From Ruminococcus sp. (lineage in GTDB: Bacteria; Bacillota; Clostridia; Oscillospirales; Acutalibacteraceae), in NCBI GenBank assembly GCA_017433905.1, contig JAFRGI010000011.1:17260-81259 (forward strand): a DNA stretch of 64,000 bases, written 5' to 3'. This document shows, piece after piece, positions 16,512 through 24,944 of this stretch. Below the pieces are notes generated by a model. It saw only the letters and a list, made by a program, of their open reading frames with translations. It was not told where the DNA came from and ran no database searches. The position numbers were made by a program, and so were the translations under genes. Each line of letters starts with the position of its first letter. Position 1 is the first letter of the stretch.

Positions 16512-17720
16512 TCAGACTTTTTTGTTTTGCAGGTCTAATAAAGCGTCCAGCAATTGATCGGCAGCCGCTTCCTTTGACAGCAGCGGCAGATCTGTCACTT
16601 TGTCTTTGGTGATGAAAATCAAGTGATTGGTGTCCGTGCCAAATCCGGAGCCGGGATCCTTGAGAGAATTCGCTGCTATCATATCGGCATTTTTTTTGCG
16701 GAGCTTTGTCTGTGAATTTGCGAGCAAGTTTTCCGTTTCCATCGAGAAACCGCAGAGGAGTTGTCCGCTGTGCTTGTGTGCGCCGAGCCATTGCAACACG
16801 TCGGTCGTCGGTTTCAGAGACAGCGACAGCCCGGAGTCAGAGGCAGATTTTTTGATTTTTTCCCATTTGGGCTCCGCAGGGGTATAGTCTGCCACAGCGG
16901 CGGTCATGATGATCATATCCTGGTCACTGTAGCAGGTTTGTACTGCATCAAACAGTTCGTGCGCGCTCTGAATAGACAGAATGCGAACAAAAGGCGGTGG
17001 CGCGATATGAACGGGACCGCTGATTAGGGTGACGTCTGCGCCGCGCAGCATAGCCTGCGCGGCGACTGCGTAGCCCATTTTTCCCGTGGAATGATTGGTG
17101 ATGAAGCGGACGGGATCAATGATCTCTTGAGTCGGTCCCGCAGTGACCAACACTTTTTTTCCTGCCAAATCCTTTTTTCGCGCTGTTTCGCGCAGAATGT
17201 ACCGGAGCAGTGTTTGTTCATCAGGCAGCTTGCCTGCGCCGGTGCTGCCGCATGCCAAATATCCTTCTTCGGGCGGAATGACGGTTACGCCGCGGTTTTC
17301 CAGTTTTTTCAGATTTTCCTGTACGGCAGGGTGCATGAACATATGGACGTTCATTGCCGGAGAAACCAGAACAGGGCACCGTGCGGCAAGCAGGGTAGAG
17401 CTGAGCATATCGTCCGCTAAACCGTGCGCCATCTTGGCGATCATATTGGCAGAGGCGGGTGCAATCAGAATCACGTCGGCGCGTTCTGCCATGGCGATAT
17501 GCTTGACCTCACTGACGTCGCTGCGGTCGAAGGTGTCGGTAATGCAGGGGGTTTTGGTCAGAGTCTCAAATGTGACGGGTGTGATAAACCGGGCAGCGTT
17601 TTTTGTCATGATGACCTCCACACAGGCATGCAGTTTGACCAAAGCACTTGCAAGATTGGGGATTTTGTATGCCGATATGCTGCCGGTAACACCCAGCAGG
17701 ATGTTTTTTCCTGTTAACAT
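16512..17720 (-). CDS. coaBC: Phosphopantothenoylcysteine decarboxylase / phosphopantothenate-cysteine ligase
   Basis: A 402-residue bifunctional CoA-synthesis enzyme. The FMN-dependent CoaC part (about 1-185) shows GVTGSISAYK, the active-site His in VKHIAMAE, the PAMN motif (SPAMNVHMF) and the substrate-clamp Cys in YLACGSTGAGKLPD. The CoaB part (about 190-400) has VTAGPTQEIIDPVRFITNHSTGKMG, TAAVADY and the Lys-containing WEKIKK. It adds cysteine to 4'-phosphopantothenate and decarboxylates the product. It is monocistronic here, with its own TTGAAA/TATGAT promoter, and is functionally linked to coaX at the left end. Confidence 0.95.
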   Translation of the reverse strand: MLTGKNILLGVTGSISAYKIPNLASALVKLHACVEVIMTKNAARFITPVTFETLTKTPCITDTFDRSDVSEVKHIAMAERADVILIAPASANMIAKMAHGLADDMLSSTLLAARCPVLVSPAMNVHMFMHPAVQENLKKLENRGVTVIPPEEGYLACGSTGAGKLPDEQTLLRYILRETARKKDLAGKKVLVTAGPTQEIIDPVRFITNHSTGKMGYAVAAQAMLRGADVTLISGPVHIAPPPFVRILSIQSAHELFDAVQTCYSDQDMIIMTAAVADYTPAEPKWEKIKKSASDSGLSLSLKPTTDVLQWLGAHKHSGQLLCGFSMETENLLANSQTKLRKKNADMIAANSLKDPGSGFGTDTNHLIFITKDKVTDLPLLSKEAAADQLLDALLDLQNKKV

Positions 17721-17755
17721 ATTATCACCTCGAGGTAAGAGAGTAGCTTGGATTC

Positions 17756-17784
17756 ATCATAGCATATTTTTATTTGAATTTCAA
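17756..17784 (-). promoter_or_regulatory. Promoter of coaBC
   Basis: Minus-strand TTGAAA (17784-17779), 17-bp spacer, TATGAT (17761-17756), about 40 bp before the start. Confidence 0.65.
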
Positions 17785-17786
17785 TA

Positions 17787-17821
17787 TAAAAAAGTAAGGC
17801 TGTCGCGATTGAGCGACAGCC
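17787..17821 (-). terminator. Terminator of the Fn3-repeat protein gene
   Basis: GGCTGTCGC/GCGACAGCC stem with an A-rich left flank (T tract for the minus strand). Confidence 0.8.
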
Positions 17822-17841
17822 TGTTTTCTGTGTATCGGGAA

Positions 17842-19881
17842 TTAAGGGTTAACCTCAAAGGCATTGCCCGGAATGGCGAGAATATTGCCTTCCTTGTCGT
17901 ATGCCTGTACCTCGAACCGATAATTGTCCTCCGGCTTTTCCAGACGAATGTTGTAGCTGAGTTTGGAGGTTTCGATTTCTTTGTCAAGGGCGCCGTTATG
18001 CATCATAAAAATCTTGTAGGTTTCTGCGCCCTCGATCTCCTCCCAACTGAGATTTACCGCGTCCATGGCGGCTGTGGTGAATTTGCCGGAGATATTGATT
18101 GCACGTGGATAGGTGACGTGATAACCCTCGGGGGAATACTCTGTAATAAAGCGTCCCTTGCTGTTCACGGCTCGGATGCGGAAGGTAAAGGTTTGGCCGG
18201 CGAGAAAGTCGCCGAGAATAGAATGGGGAATCGTGCAGGAGCGTTCCTCGGATTCGGCGATTTTTTTCAAGCTTCCGTCTTCGGTTTCAAGATACACGTA
18301 GTATAGCGCGGTGCTGGGAATGGCATCCCAGGTCAGGACAATATTATGGTTTTCGCTGATTTTGCCGGAAAGGAATCTCGGGATGAAGGTGTATACATCC
18401 TGATTTAAGCCGTTACGTCTGACAGTGACGCCGACATGGTCATAGTCGCTGACGAATTCCCCGTATTTGTCCAGTGCGCGCACTGTATAAATCGTTGCGG
18501 CAGGGTTTTGTTTAATTTTGAATTCCGTGGCAGTGGTATTGCCCAGGCCCTTCCAGCTGCCGTTGGTGTAGTAGAATACTCGGTACGCAGCCGCGCCGCT
18601 GTTCGCGTCCCAATAGATGGTAACGTTGGTGTCGGAATCAGTAGTGTAGCGATAGATGAGCGGTGTGGAATAAAACGTATGCGACCAACCGGAGCGATTG
18701 TAGTCGCTGATGTAGTTGCCGTCTGCATCCACGCAGCGTACTGTATAAACGCGTTCCTTGCCTGAGGAAACATCTGTATCCAGATATGTATTAGCGTCGG
18801 TGGTTTTCAGACCGACCCAGTTGTTATTGTTCTTATAGAAAATGCGGTACCGATCTGCGCCCTTGCACGCAGTCCATGTGATTTGGGTGCCGTCCATGGT
18901 GCTGTCCAGATCCGTGATGCCGGGTGTTGCGATGTAGGTGGCCTTCCAACCTTCCTTGTAGTAGCCGCTGACAAAATTATCCTGATTGTCGAGTGCGCGC
19001 ACCGTGTAGGTGTAGGTGGAGCCGGAATGGACATCGTCATCCGTGTAGGAGTTGCCGGTTGTCTCACCAAAGCGAACCCAACCGTCTCTGCCCATGTAGT
19101 AAACTCTGTATTTGTCAGCGCCGTCGACCGGATTCCATGTGAGTTTGACGCCGAGGGTCGTGCTTTCGGTATTCACGATTTCAGGAGCGGCGACGTAGGT
19201 GCCGTAGATACCTTTTTCGTCATAGGCGCTGACGTACTGGCTTCCGTCGTCGGATATGCAGCGCACGGTGTACAGATATGTATTTCCGGAGGTAACAACG
19301 TCGTCCAGGAAGGTGGTTTCCTTGGTATCGCCCATGCTTCTCCAACCGTTTGCACCTTTGTAAAAGACGCGGTAGTTGGTAGCGCCTGCGGAGGGCTTCC
19401 AGTTGATTTCTACACCCCCGTAGACGCTCTCGGCATATTCGAGCTGTGGTTTTTCAATATAGGTTGCCTGAAAACCGTTGCGGTCGTAGTCGCTGGTGAA
19501 CTCGCTGCCGTCTTTTGTGATGCAGCGGACGGTGTAGGTGTAAGTCGATCCGGAGTTGACGTCGTCATCCACAAAGGAATTACCCGTGGTATTTCCCATA
19601 CCTTTCCAGCCGGTTCTGCCAAGGTAAAATACGCGGTAGGCTTCCGCACCCTCCACAGGATCCCAGTAGATACGTACGCCGCCGTCGATATTTTGTGTAC
19701 GGGAAATCTGCGGCGTCGGCAACAGACCAACTTCCTCTTTGCCGGGGGCTGCAACAGTTTTCGTGGCAGGAGCCGCAACGGTTGCCTTCGTTTCTGCCGC
19801 GCTTGCGACGGCGAAGCCCACAGTGCCGAGCAGCATGGCAGCACCCAAAGCAGACGCAATTATTTTTGATGTTTTATTCAT
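17842..19881 (-). CDS. Secreted protein of seven fibronectin type III-like repeats
   Basis: A 679-residue exported protein. The signal peptide (residues 1 to about 28, KIIASALGAAMLLGTVGFAVASA) is followed by an Ala/Thr-rich linker and then seven repeats of about 85-90 residues. The first five are close copies, each with a 'YRVFY...GW...G-T...F-DDDV-SG-TYTYTVR' pattern and a terminal YI/TPxI junction; the last two are diverged. There is no enzyme domain, sortase motif or S-layer module. Such proteins are usually adhesive or spacer-like. The ATG at 19881 with AAAGGAGAAAG upstream is preferred to a longer frame. Two operator-like palindromes lie upstream. Confidence 0.82.
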   Translation of the reverse strand: MNKTSKIIASALGAAMLLGTVGFAVASAAETKATVAAPATKTVAAPGKEEVGLLPTPQISRTQNIDGGVRIYWDPVEGAEAYRVFYLGRTGWKGMGNTTGNSFVDDDVNSGSTYTYTVRCITKDGSEFTSDYDRNGFQATYIEKPQLEYAESVYGGVEINWKPSAGATNYRVFYKGANGWRSMGDTKETTFLDDVVTSGNTYLYTVRCISDDGSQYVSAYDEKGIYGTYVAAPEIVNTESTTLGVKLTWNPVDGADKYRVYYMGRDGWVRFGETTGNSYTDDDVHSGSTYTYTVRALDNQDNFVSGYYKEGWKATYIATPGITDLDSTMDGTQITWTACKGADRYRIFYKNNNNWVGLKTTDANTYLDTDVSSGKERVYTVRCVDADGNYISDYNRSGWSHTFYSTPLIYRYTTDSDTNVTIYWDANSGAAAYRVFYYTNGSWKGLGNTTATEFKIKQNPAATIYTVRALDKYGEFVSDYDHVGVTVRRNGLNQDVYTFIPRFLSGKISENHNIVLTWDAIPSTALYYVYLETEDGSLKKIAESEERSCTIPHSILGDFLAGQTFTFRIRAVNSKGRFITEYSPEGYHVTYPRAINISGKFTTAAMDAVNLSWEEIEGAETYKIFMMHNGALDKEIETSKLSYNIRLEKPEDNYRFEVQAYDKEGNILAIPGNAFEVNP

Positions 19882-20042
19882 TATCTTTCTCCTTTCGGGG
19901 TTACTACGAAAAAATAAAAAATTCGGACATGTTTTTTCGGATATACCGGGGAGTTTTTTCATCGTGACCAAACATTTGAATAAGCGGAAATGACAGAGTT
20001 TCCGCTAAGTTAACAAACCTTAATATACCCTAAATATACCCT

Positions 20043-20098
20043 ATTATAAGGATACCTTTTTGTGACAAAAATGTCAAGACTTAATGACACTTTTGTCA
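20043..20098 (-). promoter_or_regulatory. Promoter region with tandem TGACA-N4-TGTCA palindromes
   Basis: TATAAT lies at 20048-20043 on the minus strand. Upstream of it are two 14-bp dyads, TGACAAAAATGTCA (20063-20076) and TGACACTTTTGTCA (20085-20098), 22 bp apart start to start, i.e. two helical turns. TTGACA and TTGTCA boxes lie within the first dyad but at 23 and 14 bp from the -10, so the true -35 is unclear. A regulator binding these sites would control the Fn3-repeat protein. Confidence 0.6.
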
Positions 20099-20171
20099 GA
20101 TTATTTCTCAAAAAAGAATATTATGGAGAAAACGGGTTTTGCAGTTGAAACAGGGCGTTTGACACGGCGCG

Positions 20172-20206
20172 AAAAAATCAACGCGCAACGACCTCGCTGC
20201 GCGCTG
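20172..20206 (-). terminator. Terminator of the LCP-family gene
   Basis: CAGCGCGCA/TGCGCGTTG stem (one G-T pair) followed on the minus strand by a T run. I see nothing else in 20099-20305. Confidence 0.65.
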
Positions 20207-20305
20207 AAAAGCTCACGTTTGTCTATATCCTTCTGTTCATGTTTTTTCTGATGAATAGGGTTACGGTTATTGATGGATAATAACTCCGGCTGTGGTTGAG
20301 GGTAC

Positions 20306-21502
20306 TTACTGTTGGCGCTGTGTTTGTGTCTGCTTTTGTGTGCTTGCCGGCAGTGTGGCTCCTCCGCCGGTGGTCAGTGAGTCCTCATACAGGAACTGCG
20401 CAAAAGCAAGGCGTGCAGTATCCAAATTAAGAATTTGGATGACGGAACTGCGTTCGCCGTTGATGATCACATTGTCATTGTATTGCCAGTTGTCGGAGGG
20501 AACGTAGTACTGTTCCACATCATATTTGAGGTAGGTGGGCGCATTGGGAAGGAGCGTAGTGATTTCCTCTTTTTTGAGGTTGGTGGTGATCATCGGACCG
20601 ATCGAGCTGACGATCGAGATGATTTGTCCGAGATCGGCGTTTTTGAAGCGGTTAAACATCGTTTCCAGCATTTTACGCTGACGGGAGGTTCTCTCCCAGT
20701 CGTTGCCGTCCAGACCGATTTCGTTGCCGTCCTCGCCTATACTCAAACCGCGGTTACGAGCGTACCAAAGAGCCTCCTGACCGTTAAGATGGACAATGCC
20801 CGGAGCGGACTTTATGGTGTAGCGATCCGTGGTCTCCTCGTTTTTATACATCTGGTAATTGATATATTCAATTTCGTCCTCTGTGACTTCCATGTCAATG
20901 CCGTCGAGAGTGTCGATAATCTTAATAAAGCTGTCGTAATCGACAACGGCATAGCGGTCAACCTTGACGCCGAAGTTGGTTTCGATAGTCTCAATGGTTA
21001 GCTTGGGACCGTCTATACTGTAGGCGGCGTTGAGTTTGTTTTGACCGTGCCCGGGAATATATACGTAAGAGTCGCGCTGGAAGGATGTGATTTTAATCTT
21101 TTTATGGCGGCTGTCAATCGACAGCATAATCATGGAGTCGGTTCTGCCGTGCTCGTCCTCGCCCTTGTTGTCTTCGCCGAACAACATAACGTTGAGTACC
21201 TTGGGATCCTGCAGCAGCTGTCCCTGTCCGACCATCAGCTGTGTACCGTTTCCGGTCAGATTGTCAGAGGTGGGGGTTGTGGCGCCCGACTGTTGTGTTT
21301 TAGTGCCGGAGCCGGGATTGGAAATATCCTTAAAGTTCATCGAGTTGAGGACGGCATAATAGTACATCAGTCCGCTGCCTCCGATGAGGAAAATGATGGA
21401 TAGTATAAGGCAGATAATTCTGCGCATCTTTCCCTTTTTGTTGTATAGTTTTAATACCTGCCTATTGGAGCTGATATCAACAACACTGTCTTTGTTAGCC
21501 AT
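20306..21502 (-). CDS. LytR-CpsA-Psr (LCP) family cell-wall glycopolymer ligase
   Basis: A 398-residue membrane-anchored extracellular enzyme. One transmembrane helix (about 27-50) follows a basic cytoplasmic tail, then a Ser/Thr-rich linker, then the LCP domain (about 100-330) with GRTDSMIMLSID, the Arg/Asp-bearing ITSFQRDSYVYIPGHGQNKLNAAYSIDG and ARNRGL. LCP proteins transfer undecaprenyl-linked teichoic acids or capsule to peptidoglycan. The C-terminus is Gln/Thr-rich. GGAGGCAG precedes the ATG. It stands alone, but a large envelope operon follows nearby. Confidence 0.9.
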   Translation of the reverse strand: MANKDSVVDISSNRQVLKLYNKKGKMRRIICLILSIIFLIGGSGLMYYYAVLNSMNFKDISNPGSGTKTQQSGATTPTSDNLTGNGTQLMVGQGQLLQDPKVLNVMLFGEDNKGEDEHGRTDSMIMLSIDSRHKKIKITSFQRDSYVYIPGHGQNKLNAAYSIDGPKLTIETIETNFGVKVDRYAVVDYDSFIKIIDTLDGIDMEVTEDEIEYINYQMYKNEETTDRYTIKSAPGIVHLNGQEALWYARNRGLSIGEDGNEIGLDGNDWERTSRQRKMLETMFNRFKNADLGQIISIVSSIGPMITTNLKKEEITTLLPNAPTYLKYDVEQYYVPSDNWQYNDNVIINGERSSVIQILNLDTARLAFAQFLYEDSLTTGGGATLPASTQKQTQTQRQQ

Positions 21503-21709
21503 AATCTGCCTCCAAATCTGCTCTGGTTGCGCATTTGCATGGATGTTTTTCGTATAAACTTTTATGTATTATAGCATAATGATTCTGATAAATAATTACT
21601 TAAAAGAAAAATAAAGTCGCCGCATGACGAAATTTGACTGCCGGAAAAGGAGGTTATTGCATATTTTTCTCAATTTTTCACATGTTATTCACATGTGGGG
21701 TAATGATAT

Positions 21710-22297
21710 TTACGAAAGTTCGTCGAGCGGCAGGGAGAAGGCGGGCAAAAACTCCTTTTCAAATACGTTCGCTTCAGGCAAGTGCATGTCGCGTATGGAC
21801 GCGGCGATGGTTTCCTGTGCTTTTTTGAATTCGTTGTTGCCCATGCGAATTTCGTCCATACATTTGATCAGTGCGGAGAAGCGGTCCGCCGCCTTGACAA
21901 AGATGCGCAGCTGTTCGTCACCTTCGCCGTTTTGTCGGAGGATCCGGCGATAGTCCTCGCGAAAATCGTCTGGAAGCATGTTTGTCAGCCTGTCCGCGGC
22001 TTTTTCCTCAATTTCGCGGTAGATATCGCGGATATCGCGGTTAGCGTATTTGACGGGGGTGGGCATGTCGCCCGTGATGATTTCTGTTGCATCGTGGAAA
22101 ACTGCCAGCAGCGCCGCGCGCTCGGGATTCAGACTGCCGCCAAAGCGTTTGTTATGGATCAGCACCAGACAATGCGCCAGCACGGCGACCTGTTGGCTGT
22201 GTTCGCTGATATTTTCGTATCGTGTGTTGTTCATCAACCCCCAGCGGTTTATGTATTTCATGCGTGAGAGCATGGCGTAGAAATGGGATTCGGGCAT
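21710..22297 (-). CDS. YfbR-like 5'-deoxynucleotidase (HD domain)
   Basis: A 195-residue HD-domain phosphohydrolase. Metal-binding residues are in SEHSQQVA, FHDATEIITGDMPTPVKY and KAADRFSALIKC, the arrangement of E. coli YfbR, which dephosphorylates deoxynucleoside 5'-monophosphates. The start MPESHFYAML fits the family. It is divergent from the YfhO operon, with about 170 bp between. Confidence 0.85.
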   Translation of the reverse strand: MPESHFYAMLSRMKYINRWGLMNNTRYENISEHSQQVAVLAHCLVLIHNKRFGGSLNPERAALLAVFHDATEIITGDMPTPVKYANRDIRDIYREIEEKAADRLTNMLPDDFREDYRRILRQNGEGDEQLRIFVKAADRFSALIKCMDEIRMGNNEFKKAQETIAASIRDMHLPEANVFEKEFLPAFSLPLDELS

Positions 22298-22346
22298 AAC
22301 GGGTTACCTCAGTAAAAAAATTTCAAAAAATACAAATAATTAGTGC

Positions 22347-22371
22347 AATTGTTAACAATTTGTGTTATAAT
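22347..22371 (+). promoter_or_regulatory. Promoter of the YfhO operon with operator-like palindrome
   Basis: A perfect 14-bp palindrome, AATTGTTAACAATT (22347-22360), sits in the spacer directly upstream of TATAAT (22366-22371). The -35 is weak (GTGCAA at 17 bp). The leader contains GC-rich and GATCC/GGATT hairpins between 22390 and 22430. Confidence 0.55.
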
Positions 22372-22469
22372 AAAGCGATAGTGTATCATGGGGGCGCTTA
22401 GGCGCCGCCGATCCTTACGGATTTCAGTATAGTATTTCTCAACTAAAAAGTCAAAGGAAAGTTATCACA

Positions 22470-24944
22470 ATGGGCAACCGACTCAAACCGTATACCGTCA
22501 AAAGCAGACATTGGGCGGGGCTGACTTTTGCTGTGGCTATGTGCATGGCGCTGCTGTTATTTGTGCCGTTTATTGTCTGGAACAACGGCATCTTTTACTA
22601 TTTCGGTGATTTCAATGTGCAGGAGATCCCTTTTTATCAGTTGATTCACGGGATGGTGCGCGACGGCACTCTCGGTTGGAATCACCTGACTGATCTCGGT
22701 ACCGATACGCTGGCGAGTTACAGCTTTTATTTGATGGGAAGTCCGTTTTTTTGGATGACGATCCCTTTTCCCAACGAGTTTGTTCCGTATTTGATCGGAC
22801 CGCTGCTAATCCTCAAGTTTGCCTGTGCGGCAGTCGCGGCGTATCTGTGGCTGCAGCGATATGTGCGTTTTAAGGGTTATGCTGCCGTGGGAGGTATTTT
22901 ATACGCTTTTTCGGGTTTTTCGCTTTACAATGTGTTTTTCTTTCACTTTCACGAGCCGATGATCGCTTTTCCGCTGCTGATCGCGGCGCTGGATTGTTTC
23001 TTGTATGACAAGCGGCGCGGAATCTTTGCTGTGGCGGTTTGCGGCGCTTGCGTTGTGAATTACTATTTCTTTGTCGGTCAGGCGTTGTTTGTGACAATGT
23101 ACTTTATCACCCTCGCCTGCACCAAAACGTGGAAGTTCCAATGGACAGAGATGCTGCTTCTTGCGTTAGAAACACTGATCGGTTTTGCCGGTGCGATGTT
23201 TATGCTGCTGCCCAGCGTGCTTGGCATCCTCGGAAATCCGCGGTTGGACAGCTACCCCAAGGGTTGGAATGCGTTGGTGCATGACCGTCCGCAGCGGTAC
23301 TGGCTGATGCTTTTGGCGTTTTTCTTTCCCGCGGACATTCCCGCGCTTCCGACCTTTACGCCCGATTCCAACTGCAAATGGGCGAGTGTGGCAGGTTGGC
23401 TGCCGTTTTTCGGTATGACGGGTGTCATTGCCTATTTGCAGCTCCGCAAAAAAAGCTGGCTGAAAAAAATCATGCTGCTGTTAATTCTCTTTGCGGCGGT
23501 GCCCGCGCTCAACAGCATGTTCCAGTTGTTCAACATGACGATTTTTTATACCCGGTGGTTTTACATTCCCGTGCTGATGTTTATTCTCGCAACCCTGCGC
23601 GCGATGGAGGACGTGAAAACCGACTGGAACCGTGCTTTTGTGTGGTCGGCTGGTATCACGGTGGGTATGACGCTGCTGATCGGTGCAATGCCTCTGGTGA
23701 AAGAAGAGGATGGTAAGGAGATGTTCCTCATCGGCGTGGAAGCGGATCGTGTGCGCTTTTGGATCTACGCGATTTTTGCCCTTGTGAGCTTGCTTGCCTT
23801 CATGTTGTTGTACCGCAAGTTCGGCGTCGATCAGCGAAAGTGGTTTGTTGCTTCGGCGGTCGGTGTGATGGGGGTGGCGATGATCGCATCATATTACTCG
23901 GTGGCAACGGGCGTGCTCGAGAGCGGTTCGACGCCTGCCATTCGAAAATGTATCCTCAATCAGCGAGACAAGATCGAGCTTGACGATCTGGAGGACGTGC
24001 GCAGCGATTTCTACAAGGCGACCGACAATACGGCGATGTTTTGGAAGGTTCCGAGCATCAATTGCTTCCAAAGTTCTGTCTCGCCTTCGATTATGCAGTT
24101 TTACAAGGCGATCGGCGTGGCGCGCGACGTGGCGTCCCGTCCCGATTTCAGCGACTACGGTATCCGCCCGCTGTTGAGTACGAAATACTATTTTGACTAT
24201 GACGGTGACAACGGCGACCGTTCCCGCGACGAGTGCTTCATGGACGCGGACGGCAAAACAAAAATGCCTTGCTGGAAATTTCTCAAGAACTGCAATGGAT
24301 TTGATATATACGAAAACGAATGCTATATTCCCATGGGATTTGCCTTCGACAACTACATCACACAGGAGGAGTTTGAGCGTGTCGCGGAGAACAACAAACC
24401 GCAGGCGCTGCTCTATGCTATGGTGCTCACACGTGAGCAGATGGCGAAATACGCTGATATCACAGGTTATACGGAGCGTCGCTACAGTGCGCTCTACGGC
24501 ATGGAGCCGGATACTTTTAACAGTGCGGCGGACACTTTTTCTTACGGTGTGCCGCAGTACCGTGAAGCGTGCCGCAGGCTTGCGGCGGACGCCTGCGAGA
24601 GCTTTGCCTATACGCAGGACGGCTTTTGTGCGACTTATCAAAACGACGGAGACGAAAAGCTGTTGTTTTTCAGCGTTCCATACAGCGAGGGTTTTACCGC
24701 AGCGGTTAACGGAGAGTCTGTTGATGTGGAAAAGGTTGACTTCGGTTTGATGGCAGTCAGAGTGCCCGCCGAAAAAACAAGCGATATTGTATTTCATTAC
24801 CGTACTCCCGGGCTGCAGACGGGGCTGCTCGTCAGCGCAGGCGCGGGAATCGCATTTGCCGTGTATCTTGCGGCGGTTGTTATCATTCGATGGATAAGGA
24901 GAGAACGTTATGCTTTCAGAAAAGATTTTAGCCTACCGGGATGA
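22470..24944 (+). CDS. YfhO-family membrane protein (putative lipid-linked glycosyltransferase)
   Basis: An 824-residue polytopic protein with about 12 hydrophobic segments in residues 20-480 and one near the C-terminus, separated by an extracytoplasmic region. The N-terminal GDFNVQEIPFYQLIHGMVRDG, with acidic residues just after the first helix, and LGWNHLTDLGTD are typical of YfhO/GT-C-like proteins, which in B. subtilis and Listeria are implicated in glycosylation of lipoteichoic or teichoic acid. It heads an operon; the dipeptidase gene starts 35 bases inside its 3' end. Confidence 0.85.
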   Translation: MGNRLKPYTVKSRHWAGLTFAVAMCMALLLFVPFIVWNNGIFYYFGDFNVQEIPFYQLIHGMVRDGTLGWNHLTDLGTDTLASYSFYLMGSPFFWMTIPFPNEFVPYLIGPLLILKFACAAVAAYLWLQRYVRFKGYAAVGGILYAFSGFSLYNVFFFHFHEPMIAFPLLIAALDCFLYDKRRGIFAVAVCGACVVNYYFFVGQALFVTMYFITLACTKTWKFQWTEMLLLALETLIGFAGAMFMLLPSVLGILGNPRLDSYPKGWNALVHDRPQRYWLMLLAFFFPADIPALPTFTPDSNCKWASVAGWLPFFGMTGVIAYLQLRKKSWLKKIMLLLILFAAVPALNSMFQLFNMTIFYTRWFYIPVLMFILATLRAMEDVKTDWNRAFVWSAGITVGMTLLIGAMPLVKEEDGKEMFLIGVEADRVRFWIYAIFALVSLLAFMLLYRKFGVDQRKWFVASAVGVMGVAMIASYYSVATGVLESGSTPAIRKCILNQRDKIELDDLEDVRSDFYKATDNTAMFWKVPSINCFQSSVSPSIMQFYKAIGVARDVASRPDFSDYGIRPLLSTKYYFDYDGDNGDRSRDECFMDADGKTKMPCWKFLKNCNGFDIYENECYIPMGFAFDNYITQEEFERVAENNKPQALLYAMVLTREQMAKYADITGYTERRYSALYGMEPDTFNSAADTFSYGVPQYREACRRLAADACESFAYTQDGFCATYQNDGDEKLLFFSVPYSEGFTAAVNGESVDVEKVDFGLMAVRVPAEKTSDIVFHYRTPGLQTGLLVSAGAGIAFAVYLAAVVIIRWIRRERYAFRKDFSLPG

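Noticed and set aside
17842-19881. Tandem repeats at 17.8-19.9 kb as a CRISPR or DNA-level satellite
   Set aside because: The periodicity is at protein level (about 90-residue Fn3-like domains); the DNA copies are diverged and in frame.
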